A stretch of DNA of 64,000 bases from the NCBI GenBank assembly GCA_032821775.1, contig JAVLRN010000008.1, forward strand, positions 558,001-622,000, given 5' to 3'. Shown here in pieces: positions 32,763 through 45,406 of this stretch. The first letter of the stretch is position 1, and each line of letters begins with the position of its first letter. A program made the translations under genes and the position numbers. Source of the DNA: Sanguinoderma infundibulare. Its lineage: Eukaryota; Basidiomycota; Agaricomycetes; Polyporales; Polyporaceae. The notes beneath the pieces are model-generated. The model was not told where the DNA came from, ran no database searches, and worked only from the letters and a program-made list of their open reading frames with translations.

Positions 32763-35184
32763 GGATCTCTCCTCAAGCTGCGGACCCTCACCGTCACACC
32801 GCGATTAGGCCTTGGAGGAGCATCCCATCATCGGCGGCTGGCCGTGCACCCCCTCAGTGGTTTCCGAGTCTCCCGAGCTGCACCAGCCGAGCGTGGTCGA
32901 GTCGCAGCCGGTCCACCAGCGTGAGGTGGCTTTGATCAGCGATGATGACTACGGTACGCCCTCTCCCGACATTACTATGAGTCTGCCCGTCGAGGGCAGT
33001 GAGGAAGCTCGTCCAGCCGAGGAGGGTTCCGAGGTTGAGATGGTGGACACAGTGTTCGGCGGCGCGGAGTCTATCCGGAGTCCTCCAGATGACCTCGCTC
33101 TGTGAATGTGAGTGAGCCGTGCAGATGTGAAGTCGTCCGGGAGCGATACGCGTCACTTTCGGATGCGGAACTTGATGCTCGTATAGGAGCTCTTCGACCC
33201 ACCTGGAACGCGTTGAAGGGCTTCAAACCTGCCAACTCGAACGTCAGCTTAGCAGGTGTGAAGCGGGCAGGCCAGAATGCCAGCTGTACATGGGAACAGA
33301 CATTCTGCGCTAATCGCGGAGACGCATAGAGTTGTAGGGCGATATACGACAAGTTCCGAGACCAGCACACAAGTTCCCAGAGGATGCCAGCGAGGTGAGG
33401 CCCAAGCAAACTCCAGCGCAAGTGCTGACAAGTCCCAAGCCCTCAGAGACGAGTTTATCTGGAACATAGCAGCGGCGGCGAGAGACGACATGGGGGAGAT
33501 GGTGGTGGCGGTGGCAGAAGGAGACTCGGAGGCAGGCGCGGGATCTCGCATCTCGCTTGAGAGCCAGATAGGCGCCCGTGGACTTGAACGTGATTCTGCG
33601 TCGGCGTCCCTCGTTTTTACTTGCTCGGTCGTAGATCCTTTCGGTGTATTTCTGTCTTGAACGCTTGCTTTCCTTTCTCTCGTTTTCGACAGCCTCTGCC
33701 CGACGCCGCCACCAGTCGACATGAATATGCGTCCCTCCGGGTGTACTGACGCAGACCTACCCTCCGTCTCCAATACCACCCTGTTGCCAATATAGCCCTC
33801 TATCGCCAATATAGCCCTCCGTCTCCAATACAGTCCCCTCAGAGAATACTGACTTGAACCTACCATCCTCTGAGAATACACCCTCCATCTCCAATACAGT
33901 CCCCCACAAGAGTACTGAGGCAAGTGATCGATCCGGGAGATTTCAGCACAGATGTGCATCCGCCTATCAACCGCGCCCCGTCCGCCGCACGCCCGGCATC
34001 TCGACGCATGCACACCAAGACTCGCATCGCCTACGAGACAAAGCAAGCTACTCAGCACATTATGAGCACAAACACAAACGATGCGGAAGAACTTGGAGAC
34101 GAATCGGTGACCCCGAGTGCTAACTTGTGGTAAGGGACATGTTGCAAACATGAGGCGAAGAGAGCCCAAGCGCAGGGACCACACGTCCGCCGCCACTTGT
34201 TTCTCGCCGCCATAGCCCACGCGTCCTTGGCCGTAGAATCCTACACTAGAAGCTCAGCCTTTGAGATTCGATTGTTGCCGCGCCTTGCGGTCAACAATCC
34301 CAGTGCTCGCCACTGGCTCCCAATATGTCCTCGGATAACGAGCGCGCCAGACGTACGACCAACTTTAACCCGTGCGTCCAGGCCCAAGTCGATCCAGGAT
34401 TGGACGCCTGTCTACGTTGAAATGAAAATAGAGGACGGCTTATTTGACGAGAGGATGGAAGAATGGCTCGAACTCATCCGAAATCTTCACGGGTTTGGCT
34501 ACGCCAGATGTTTTGTCAGTGCCGCCTTCAGTGGGTAGACTGTCGGCGTGCGTAAAGGGCCTACCACGCGTTTCGCATTGGCTGCCCTTGATGCCCCTGC
34601 TTCAACACCAACCAGCGTGAGGAGTACCCGGTCACTGTGGACACGAGGCCATGCCATCCACGGGTCTTGGCATTGGTCGCTGCTAGATAAATGGGCTAGG
34701 TGATGGAAAGAGATCGGCACGAGAACCGCGACGCAAAGCAAGTCAAACTAACCTCGCATTTAATATCTTCGGGATGAGAAGCAAGCAATCAGTGAGTACT
34801 AATGATATCGTCGACGACAAAAGGGGGGAAAGGTGATGCACTGGCGGAGGCAAGTCACAAAATTAGCCCGTCTGCAAGCGTCAGGTCAAGATCAGTGTTG
34901 TACCAACCTTTGATACGGTGTAATTTCGCGTGCCCTGTTGATGGCGCAGGGATCTGCTTGCGCAAGTACACTATGTATACACTATCACGAATGAAGGACA
35001 CGACAAAATCATGATCAATGTAGGCATTGTACGGAATCCACCAAACCGGCTTCGTTATATCTACAACAACCAAGTAAACCTTTTCAATATAAGCTAAAGC
35101 ACTACTCACGCACGGAGCATTATTACACTATAAGGCGACCATGACCGAGCACGACCACGAAAGACACTCATACCTTCTCATCAC
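32763..35184 (+). other. Spacer between WD40 and MAGE genes (U3)
   Basis: The last B-type variants lie near 32984-32991 in the acidic ORF (SLPVEGS for SPPIEGS). After that the sequence looks the same as U1 and U2, so a switch point lies at about 33.0 kb. Minisatellite at 33759-33909. Confidence 0.4.
33759..33909 (+). repeat. About 19-bp minisatellite (U3)
   Basis: Same subrepeat order as U1. Confidence 0.75.
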
Positions 35185-36817
35185 TCATCGCGCCTCGAGC
35201 AACTGACCCCCCGCCGCAGCGCGCTCGATGCCCTTGAAGATGACCTGCACCCGCCTCTGCGTGCCCTCATCGCCCGCCGCGCCCACCGCGTCCTCCTCTC
35301 CGTCCTCCTGCTGCTGCCCGGGCAGAGGGCCAGCCATGAACTCCGCGACGAACTGCGCGATCGCGCGCTCGCCCACCTCCGTCAGCGCCCGCGCGCCCCA
35401 CCGCCACTCGTACGTCTGTAGCTGGTCGTCGCCTGCGGGGGCCTGCGTACCGCGCGTACGTTTCGCGCCGCCTTTGCCTGCGGCGGTGCCGACGCGGTGC
35501 TTCTCGATGTAGCCCTGGCGCATGAGCTGCGCGAGGTACGCGTCGATCGTGACGGACTGTGCCGTCGCTTGGCTGCTGAGCGGGATCGGGGCGTTCACGG
35601 GCAGCTGCAGCTGTTTGAGGATCCTGCGCAGATCAACTGGAGCAGAGCACCACGTGTGAGTGCACTCCGTGCGGTGGAATGCAGCGAAAACACGCGTACC
35701 GTCCTTCATCATGCGTCCGTCCACCAGGATGAGCGCAAGGACGACGTAAAGGATGCCCGTTGAGGCGAGCTGGTCCGAGCTGTGCCACGCGAAGATGCTC
35801 CCCGACGACCGCTGGCCGATCGGGTTGTCGTCCTCGGCGAACTCCTCGTTCTCGTCCACGTGCTCCTTCTGCTCGAACTCGCGAATGTCCGCGTCGGGCG
35901 CGCATGCTTGTTCTATGAGTGCGGGGTCGAGGAGGGAGCGGAGTATGTACGATTTTGTGCCGGTCGGGGCAGCTGTGAGGTGATCAGCAAAGACGCTCGT
36001 CGGGTGCATGCTTCACAGAAAGGGATAGAAGGAGTAGGCAAGGGTATGCGCGTTTGAAAGAACGAGGAGGGAGTTAGATCGCGTGCGCAAGGACTACGAC
36101 GTCGGTGCCAAGGGAAAGCCAGCTTGCTTGAACGAGATGGCTTTCACATTCCCTTTTCGCGTCCGTGAAACCGCCGGTCCCGCGACGGAAGGACAGTGAC
36201 AGGTGCAAGATACCCCCTAACCGCTTGCCAACTCCCCTGGCAATTCCAATCATACGCAGCAGAGCGTAAAGCTCACCTTTCTTCTTGACACCAGTGTTCT
36301 TCAGCAGGTCCGCATCCTTGTCGCTCATGTCCTTATCAGAAGGCATGGCCTGCATCTCGACAAGCTCCATCCCAAAGGTCTTAAGGAGGATTTGGTTCGC
36401 AGCAGTAAGGACCGCATTGAACGTGCGCGTGCCTGTCCCCAAAACTGAAGAAAACACGTTCAATGGTCAGGACAACGCGCAATGATGATAAGGCGCACCT
36501 TTCTTGGATATCTCATCCCTCCTCAGCGGCAGCCTCCGCTGTTCGTGGAAGAGGGCAAGGCGGACCAAGTCGCGCGCCTTCTTGTCGATCTCCTGCAGGC
36601 GACGAGCGCGTTGGCAGCGTGTGCGCGCGCGGAGTGTGGAACGACTCACCCCTTCGACCTTTTCTCCTCCATCCTCGTCATCGTACCCGTCCTGTGCGGC
36701 CTGGCCTTCTTCGGGCTGTTCCTCTACCTGCGCCCGTCGCGAACGTCCTTGAGTTGCACGCGGTGGCTGCGATTGCGATGCTTGAGGTGCACGTTGAGAA
36801 CGTGTTTGTCGGACCGT
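35185..36817 (-). CDS. MAGE/Nse3-like protein, intact exons, ACG at expected start (U3)
   Basis: b-type allele, exons 36817-36499, 36444-36277, 35972-35700 and 35636-35185, indistinguishable by eye from U2. ACG occupies the expected initiation codon. Confidence 0.75.
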
Positions 36818-37108
36818 GCCACGTGTTTTCGATAGAGATCCGTTGTCTGTAGCTAGCGGCAGACAGGTCAAGAGAGTCCAAGTCCAAGTTGACACCGTCT
36901 GGAAGCCAGTCAGACGCGTCGTGTCGCGTGTATCCCGTCGTGACGTAAGGCGCCAGAGGCTGTGAAGGCAATTGAATGCTCGATCCCTCCCATCCTTCGA
37001 CCATCCTTCGAACGACAACAAACACACGGATGCTAGCTATAGCGCTTCTGACCCCAATCTTCGTCTGCCGCCTCCAGTTGGCCATCGTGCGGCCGCCGAA
37101 CAACCCCC
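36818..37108. promoter_or_regulatory. Divergent intergenic region, U3/U4
   Basis: 291 bp, b/B version, same as at U2/U3. Confidence 0.4.
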
Positions 37109-37450
37109 ATGTCTACGCAGTCTACCAGCAGCCACGGACCTCCTGCACCCCCATTCATGCCTTCACGGGCGTCATCTGTCTTTCCGACAGAGATTTACGA
37201 ACCGGTCATCGACTCCGTACATGATGCGGTCTACTACAGACGGATCTTCGCGCTCAAGAACTGCATGCTGATGTGTCGCGCCTGGTTGCCACGGAGCCGC
37301 CTTCACCTCTTCCAGCTCCTTTCCCTTGTAAACGTCAGTCGCACCGCTGCTCGTAGGCCCTGCGACAACTGCTCAACTGCCTCGTCGACGTCTCTCTGCG
37401 TCCCACTAAAGCACGCATCCACCGCAACAGCACCGTTCCCTCTCCCTTGA
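37109..37450 (+). pseudogene. F-box-like protein, internal deletion (B-type, U4)
   Basis: Identical by eye to the U3 copy: F-box motif in frame, next helix deleted. Confidence 0.6.
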
Positions 37451-37531
37451 CGTCCGCACTCTCTATCCGAAGCGACGCCTCTTTCAGCAGCTCCATCCTG
37501 TCCACCGACTCCTCTTGCCCGTCGCACCACG

Positions 37532-37987
37532 ATGTCGAACCCATTTGTCTTTCTCTCAGAGAACGAGCTCCCCACGGACGCTTGCATCACGGCCCTTCTC
37601 CGCAAAGCAGACAAAGACTTTCCGCTGCCAAGCATCAACATCAGAAATGCTAGAAGGCTGACGTCCAACCTCGTCCTCAAGACCACCTCTCTCTTCCCTT
37701 CCCGCGCCGAAGTCGAAGCTATGCAGTTCGTTGCCAGCCACTGCCCACAGATCATCGGCCCGCGTGGTCACCGCTACTGGGAGTCTGGCGGCAGGGTTTA
37801 CATCGTGGACTACATCGAGGGGGAGATGTACGCCAAGGTCATGCGTCGTCTCTCTCTCTCTGCAACGGCAATAGTCCGTCATGTGGACGCTGGTCAGATA
37901 CGTCGCCGACCTCCGCCGCCGCATTCCCCAATCGCATTCACAGACACAAAGTCTCCCGCACGCTGCTCTGTTTCCGCGTCCATGTGA
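37532..37987 (+). pseudogene. Phosphotransferase (APH/protein-kinase-like) 5' remnant (U4)
   Basis: Same 5' remnant as in U3, with the same frameshift after LSLSATAIV and no catalytic-loop motifs. Confidence 0.7.
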
Positions 37988-38099
37988 GTGATCCGCTTCC
38001 TAATACGCCCATAAACACATGCTCACCCTGTCATCCAAAGTGGCTGCCGTGATGCCCCGACCGTCCTTCCCACTACGTACCCCCACATGATGCGGCGGC

Positions 38100-38824
38100 T
38101 TGGAGAGAAGCGGGTCAAATGTTATGCCAGGTTGGAGGGCGATGGGCGATGGGCGATGGGCGGTTTATCTAAACGTGAGTACGTCCGCAATCGCCCGACC
38201 CTCCTTGCGCACCATGTACCCTCCGACCCCGCCAGGACTATGCGACCGGAGCGTTCACAGAGAGCCTTGCGGACCTCTTGCTCTCCTCAGCAAGGGACCT
38301 GGTCCGTACGCACTTCGCTTCAGAACCGGTGCTGTTCCCAATCACGTCGGGGACGCTGCCCTGCGCAGAACACAGAGCGCGATCAACAAACAGGCTGACA
38401 AGTTGCGCCAAACATCTGTACGTACCCCAGGATGTGGCACGTGGATTGGACGGCGAGGGTCACCATGACCTCGGTTGTTTGCACGTCGAGCGCGACGGCC
38501 AAGAGGTGAGTACAGATAGAGTGCAGGAGCTGATCATGTCGTCTTCCCCCTTCTTGACAGCCTTTATACATTTTGTCCGAGACTGCGCACGGACCGCCGA
38601 CGCGCTCTCGCCCTCGCCCTCGTTCCATCTTCCAACTCCGTTTCCGACCACCGGCATTGTGTCCCTGGCGTCCCGTCTCGCTTCCCGCAACCGAGCTCCT
38701 TCCGTCCAAGCGCACGCATATCTCCAAACACCCGAACGGCATGCATATTGCACATCGGCCCAGCCCTTTGTCTCGCCCGCCCCCCGCCCACCGACCAATT
38801 TCACGGAGGCGGTCCACCGCCTAG
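38100..38824 (+). other. Counterpart of the possible three-exon gene (U4)
   Basis: Three copies of the 7-bp repeat, exons 2 and 3 open (38236-38505 and 38561-38824). Same as U3. Confidence 0.2.
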
Positions 38825-38871
38825 TCATCACACGGCGATCGCACCACCGCATACACCCGTGACGAACCGCC

Positions 38872-39171
38872 TGCAAACGTTGGCGCGGCGGTGACACCAT
38901 CAAGGAGCTCCCGCACGCGATCTTCATGAACCGGCGCATCCCCGACGACTCTGGCAGCGGCTGCAAGCAGCTCTACCGCGCCATGAACGGCTACAACATC
39001 TTGGCCGACGACGCTCCACCGTCTGCACTCGCTCTCGCGGCCGTCCGAGACGTTTTGAAAGTGCTGCCCAAAGACACGACCCTTTGCATGACGGGTTCCG
39101 ACTTTTTCGATTTCGCCTCAGACGGCCTGGGCATCGATTCGCGTGGGTTCGGGCAACGTTCGTGGAACTAG
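38872..39171 (+). other. Coding-like ORF fragment, unrecognised (U4)
   Basis: Private CG-to-TG changes at 39024 (silent) and 39089 (Thr to Met). From here U4 stops matching U3 and U6. Confidence 0.35.
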
Positions 39172-39753
39172 GATGCACGATCTGAGGTCGATACGAGCAT
39201 ATGGGAGCGAGGGAGATGCAATTTCGAAGGTCGGGACCGCCAATTTTTGTCGTAACTTACTCTGTATGGTTCTATTCTTACAGAAATCAAGTGTTTCGTG
39301 GTCTCGCGCACGTTTGTAAACGTGTGAGACAGTTTTGGCGGCGGTCAGACGGGATTGACAAAGTCGCGTTTTCTTGCGATTCCATGGGGGCTGAAAATGC
39401 GCGTCCGCTCCCGCTCGCAATTCGCGTCGGGGTGCCGAGCGGAATGTTTCTATGGGCTCTGGAGATCGTGTACGACGCTTGTGACGCGTTCGTACCGTTG
39501 CCGGACGACTTTTTGAAAGTCGGGTCTTCGCGGTTTTCGTCGGTGGGCGGGCACGGGTGGCACATATAATCTCCCGGCCGTGGTCCGTCATTGGCGGTCA
39601 TTCTGACTGTCGTGCATGACTCTTACAGGCCCACATGGAACGTCCATCAAGTACTCGAGACCCCACGCGAAGTTTCGGGATGAGCGGACGGCCCGACGGC
39701 TCATATGCAGTACGTCCTCTTGAGCGCCTTCAGAGCATTCTCTGTGTTAACAG
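39172..39753 (+). other. No recognised gene (U4)
   Basis: A-like sequence, not B-like, with private substitutions such as 39463 (G to A). Confidence 0.4.
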
Positions 39754-42700
39754 TCTCCAAACCACAGCGCTCACAAGTCCAAAGGATTTCGGCGAAGACC
39801 AATGGGGCCAATACCAGTCACCGACGGAACTCGAGATGCGCGTATACCATCGGCTAGTCCACATCCGAGACCAGAGGGAACGGTACGAGGATATCCCGGA
39901 CGAGATCTGGACCCACCTCGTCTTCAGCCTCACCACGCGGTTCCGCCTCCGTGTGCAAGCGAAGAGCGCCTCGGCATGCGCAGATGAAAACAAGCGTCGG
40001 CTCGAAGGAGGTTCCGAAGTGCACACTGTTCTCGCGGTGCCTGGCTTAAACACGGGAGACTCATCCACCGCGGACCCAAAAATACGAAAAAAGCGCCGCC
40101 CAAGCGGAGCAGTCGACTGTCGTCGTCTCGCAGGGCGTCGAACGAGGGTGTCTTATCCATTTCAGACTACGCTCTAGGTCTAGGCAGCTCGCGCGCGGGG
40201 AACCCAAGGACGCAAATCCGATTGTGCTGTCCACGCGTTGATGTCATCCACCCAACCATCGCGTCCCGCGAAAGTATAGCTCGAGTGCACCCAGACGTCG
40301 CTACACGATTAGACTTCGCAACTCTGCACGAAACGCAGGAGCGCACCGCGCCTCTCCGTTTTTGAGAAGCTGGCGGCGGCGGCCCCCACACGACGCAAGA
40401 AGGAAGACGAGGCCTGGCGGGTGGCAGCTGTGCACGGCAACGTCAACGAAGTTCGGGGCGAGCATTGTGCGCCCATTAATTCAGCCCCCATGCCTCAACC
40501 GCTTTCCTGACCTGCATCGACCCCGCACTCATCGAGCAGCCATGCGCCCCTGAAGCCGAGATCCGGGAACTCGAGCAGAAGGAGTACGTGGACGAGAACA
40601 AGGAGTTTGCAGAGGACGACAACCCGATCTGCCGACGGTCGACGGGGAGCATCTTCGCGTGGCACAGCTCGGACCAGCTCGCCTCAACGGGCATCCTTTA
40701 CATCGTCCTTGCGCTCATCATGGTGGAAGGATGCATGATGAAGGATGGTACGCGTGTTTTCGCTGCATTGCACCGCACGGAGTGCACTCACACATCGTGC
40801 TCTGCTCCAGTTGACCTGTGCAGGATTCCCGAACAGCTGCAGCTGCCCGTGAATGCCCGGATCCCGCTCAGCAGCCAAGCGACAGCCCAGCCCGTCACGA
40901 TCGACGCGTACCTCGCGCAGGTCATGCGTCAGGGCTACTTCGAGAAGCACCACATCGGCACTGCCGCAGGTAAAGGCGGGGCGAAGCGTGCGCGTGCCGT
41001 GCAGGCCCCTGCAGGCAATGACCAGCTCTAGGCGTACGAGCGGTGGTGGGGCGCGTGGGCGCTGGCGGAGGTGGGCGAGCGGGCGATCGCGCAGTTTGTC
41101 GTGGATTTCATGGCGGGCACGCTGCTCGGCCAGCAGGAGGAGGACGGGGAGGAGGATGCGGTGGGCACGGCGGGCGACGACTCACCACATGGTTCCGCCT
41201 TCGCGTGCAAGCGAAGAGTGCCTTGATCACGACGGTCTCGAAACACTCTGTGGACGCCGACGCGATGGAGATCGCGACGTCGAGTGCCTTCTCGGTGTTC
41301 GGCTCGTCTGGATCTATGTTCCCTTCGTCCTCCAGCGCACCTGCTACATCGGCGTTTGGGAACTTCGCGGCCAAGCCCAACGTATTCGGAGGCGCAACTT
41401 TCGAGCCTGCGTCTAGCACATTTTCGTTGCATCGTCTGTTGCACCCACAGTTTCGCTACCGAAGCCACCCGGGAGCCTCGTCAGCATTCCATTAGTCCCC
41501 CCACATCAACCACAGCATGCATCACTGACGCAACCCACGATTCCACCCCCAGTTCCTACCGAACCATCCTCACCTGTTGCCCCCGAACAGCCCTTCGCTG
41601 CGCCTTTCCAAAACCCCTCCCACATCTTCGAGCGGCGGAAGTCGGCATGGGAATTTCGGGCTCGTCGTCTCCCTTCTCTCGCCTCAAGGAAAAACGCATG
41701 ACATCACCCCAACACTGGGCAACGCCCCAGAACCACGCACACCTATATCCCCGACTGCCGGTCCACCTGCTCTCGGATGGCTTCCCGCTGTTGCGCTTCC
41801 TCCCACGCCCACCGTGCGGTGGTTCGACCCTGGCTCGCAAGCCGAAGAATCCGATTCCGCCCTTTCGCGCAAGAAGTCGCTCCTCCACTTCCCCTCACTC
41901 ACCATTCCGACGCCAAACGCGCCCGAGATCCTGAGCCTTATACACCTCACGATGCCCGTCCCCACCAAGAACGCCAGCAGACCCTCGCTGCTGTTCCAGT
42001 CTCGTCAAGCTTCCGGCGCATCCACTTCGACTTCGACACCGCCAAAAGCCAGGACAGTATCATCAGCGAATGGGAAAGGCAAGGCGAAGGAGACCCGGGC
42101 TGACCTCAACACTATGGCGATAGGCTTCCTGCGTACGAGCGTGCTCGTGCACGACTGCTGGAGCCTCTGGCACGCGCGAATGGAGGCGGAGCGCGGTGGG
42201 AGGAGGCATGCAGACGGAGCGTGGTATGCCGGAACAGGGACGTCGTGAACAGCGTAGGGCGCGACAAGCGGAGGAAGAAGAGGCGGATATCGGTGCCGAC
42301 GCTGGAAGAGGCGCATGCGAAGCGGAGACAGTGGGAGCAGTCCGAGAGGCCGCTGATGGACGAGGCACTCGCTCGGCGGTCACAGGAGGTGCGTCTTTGT
42401 TCTGATGGATGGGGAGCTGATTTGATTCGTCATGGTCGCGCGTAGAACCGGGAGGAGATCGAGAAGCGGTGGGCCCAGGGCTTGTTCCGGCAAACAGTGC
42501 TTGAGTGGCTGAAGGCGCGACTGGAGCCCGGGGACGAGCTGGACATTTGGTGCGTGTGGGTGTCGACGAACACGGAGAACGACAACACGGCGGTGTGGGT
42601 GGAGTGCAAGTTTGATGTTCCCTCGTCGGAATACTAGGTGTCAGAGAATGTCCTCTCAATACCGGCGTTCAACAGACCAGGTGTCAACGACGAGATCCCA

Positions 42701-42879
42701 AGGTAAGCATTATGACTAGCAGTTCATAGTCCGGTCGGTTGACAACAGTGTATGGCGTTGTAGGAAATATCGCATCCCCGACAACCATGACGTCCTCGAG
42801 GCACTACATCCCGTGTCTGCTTGTCATCGACTGGTCTGAGAACGAGGACGCCGAGAAGGCGAGAGACTTGGTCGGCATG
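39754..42879 (+). pseudogene. SAC3/GANP-family gene, decayed, hybrid copy (U4)
   Basis: The 5' half carries private variants, the middle (41.5-42.16 kb) is B-like (GSQAEESDSALSRKKSLLHF, HDCWSLWHARME), and from 42160 on it is A-like, including the missing C-terminal segment and the GC donor. The switch lies inside the pseudogene. Confidence 0.7.
40519..41180 (+). pseudogene. Truncated MAGE/Nse3 copy inside SAC3 (U4)
   Basis: Same insert; private changes include Arg to His in EKHHIGTAAGKGG and Asp to Asn in AGNDQL before the shared TAG. The 43-bp right flank (41181 on) has several extra substitutions. Confidence 0.8.
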
Positions 42880-44642
42880 GCATGTCATTCCTCGATACGC
42901 TGTATCGCGTTAGATTGCTTACCATTCGTCCAGACTGCATCATCATGCTTGATTGTACCGTCCGCGACCCTGTTGTTGTATGTCCGCTACTAAGTAGAAA
43001 CCGACTGACTGATTGTTATGCAGGCTTGGGCCGATGCCAAGGCTCTGCCGGTCTGACTCACCATTTACGTTCACCCATTCAGCGGCTCCGGGTGGGATCC
43101 GGCCGGGAAAGCCCAGGTCGTCACCGTCATACACACACCGGACCGCTCAAGGTTCTCGGCCCCCACCAAAGCACCTCGACGCAAGGGGGCATCAAGATCA
43201 CACTCGGGAGATCAGGGCATTTAGTTTCCGACCCGACGGACCCGGGAGCCGTGCACGGAACACTGAGCAGTAAGCGAAAATGGGCGCGAGCGGGACAGCC
43301 GCATGCGCAGTAATTACCGTTGTGTATGTTTGATTGCGGAGGCTGCGCCCGAAGCTCTGGACCATCTCCGCATGCGGTGTTCATGCGCTACATTGAATGC
43401 CCAGGATCCCACGCAAATCCTGGGGCCCGGGGGACCTGATCGGCGACTAGGAGAGTGAATGCCGAGCCTGTCGTGTGCAGAGGTTAATTACTGAGTTACT
43501 GTTACGCCGGGTACGCCTGTTCCTTGTTCCTCTCTAGTATAAAATTATACCGGCGAAATGTAGATCTGTCGGACTCCATTCCGCGCGGTTAAGATTGTCG
43601 CTTGCTCGTATGGTCTGATATTCTGGATTTGCTGATCCGCGGCCTGCGTAAATCGACTGCGCTGGGATTCGAGACCCAGGTGATACGCTGCCGTCTCGGA
43701 ATTCATCCGTAATATACCGTCATGATCCGAGGGTGGTGTGATACTTTGCATTTGCTTGGGCGAGTTGTCGCCAGCACTCAATCACATTGGCTCTCTCCTC
43801 ACCGTATGCCTCTCTCATCACATCCTCTCCTCTATGCCATGTCATCGTCGCTGCACCGCCTGAGTAACCACGCCCTGAACGAACACTCTTCCGCTGGCCC
43901 ATCGTCAGCTTGCGAAGATCACTTTCACGGAGTATGGAAATGTACGCTTCAGCTCTTTCATAGCATTCCCGAGCTCTATGCATGCTGAACTCCAATCCTT
44001 TTCTCGTTCACTGATTCGCACTCCCACATGGGACACATATCCTGCGACCAGGCGAACTCGTATCGACTGCCCTGAAGCCCGAGGTGCCTACCATCCTGGC
44101 CGACAGTGGGGACCTGATCATGCTCGGGAAGAACGTCGGCCACAACGTCTGCCTCGTACGTCCCACGGTCGTCATGCACATACAGCTGATCTTGAGCGGG
44201 GACGCCCTCAGCAGGCACCCTCCCCCTCGCTGGGATCACTCGAAGCAGAACCCGCTACCCCCGGTCCAGTCACCGATAACTCGCAATCGCAGCCACCACC
44301 ACATGAACGTGATGCTAACAAGACAGAGGCCGCTACAGCGTGTTCCTGCCCTCGCCCCAGTCCTCGTCCTCGAGCTCGGACAGCGAGTCTGAGGTCCAAG
44401 AGATATCGCCTCCTCCGTCTCCCCAGCGGGACCCCGCACCCTCATTCCCTCTGTCGACCTCGTCATTCAGCGGAGTCCGTCCGTTTTGCTGCGACTCGAT
44501 TCCCCTAGGTGCACGCCTCCATTTGCTGCAGCAAATCCTACCCCCAATCCACATCGCGGACTCTCCCGAGCCGGAATACTACCCGCCGCCTGTTGAGGCG
44601 TTCTCGTTCCAGGAGATCCACGTCGAAGGCGGTGCAGTGGTC
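42880..44642 (+). other. Spacer between SAC3 and WD40 remnants (U4)
   Basis: A-type, no recognised gene. I saw no difference from 5417-7179. Confidence 0.35.
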
Positions 44643-45406
44643 GAGGAAGAAGCTCCACGCTCCTCCCATCTGTCGCTCGCCACACCCGCACAGACTTGTT
44701 GGACGACGGGCTTGCGACGTACATGGCGTCGAACGAAAACAACGCCACGTGCGTGCGGTCCGTGTGTCCGTGGAGCTGCCTCACCCCTCGATGCACGTCG
44801 CTGAGGAGGTCGCCGCGGAAGAGCTTCAGGTTCGCGGTGGGGCCGGTCGAGCCAGAGACGAGCTGCACCGCGAGGATGCGCACCGGTCCGTCGTGCGCGT
44901 GGAGCGTCGCGAGCACCTTGCCAGTTTTGATGTTCCAGATCTGCACGGTGCCGTCGTCCGACGCGGTCGCGATGCGTGCGTCCGCTGCGTCCAATGAGGC
45001 ACAGCACACCATCGCGTCGTGGTTCTTGAGCTCCTTGTGCAGCGCGCCCGACTCCATGTTCCAGAGCCTGCAGATACCGTCAGTGCTGCCGCTCGCGAGG
45101 TGCCACGCGGTGGCCGGCGATGTCGTGCAGGTAATCGTATGTCTGGTCATCCCAGATCCGCACGGTGCCGTTGTCCGAGCCCGATGCGAGCTTGCTGTCG
45201 TCCTGGGACCAGGCGAGAGTGCGGACGGGCTGCGAGCGGCCGGTGAGAGTAGCGAGGAGCTCGCCACTGCTGGCGTCCCAGATCATGATGTGGCCTGGGT
45301 CGCCAGATGAGGCGAAGCGGGTGCTGTCGGGGGAGACGGCGAGGGTGGGGACGTGTCTTTCTTTGGAGACTCCCATATCCTGAGGACGCCGATTGAGTCC
45401 TGACAT
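44643..45406 (-). pseudogene. WD40-repeat protein, frameshifted (U4)
   Basis: A-type copy with the shared frame break near 45110. Confidence 0.8.

Larger units (their letters stand above)
24430..37034 (+). repeat. Macrosatellite unit U3 (B-type left, b-type right end)
   Basis: 12,605 bp, the most divergent unit. B-type sequence runs from its start to about 33.0 kb; from there on it looks the same as U2. It holds the phosphotransferase segment, lacks about 70 bp of the F-box gene, lacks 11-12 bp near 26930, and has a different SAC3 3' end (30049-30420) that looks closer to the ancestral gene. Confidence 0.97.
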
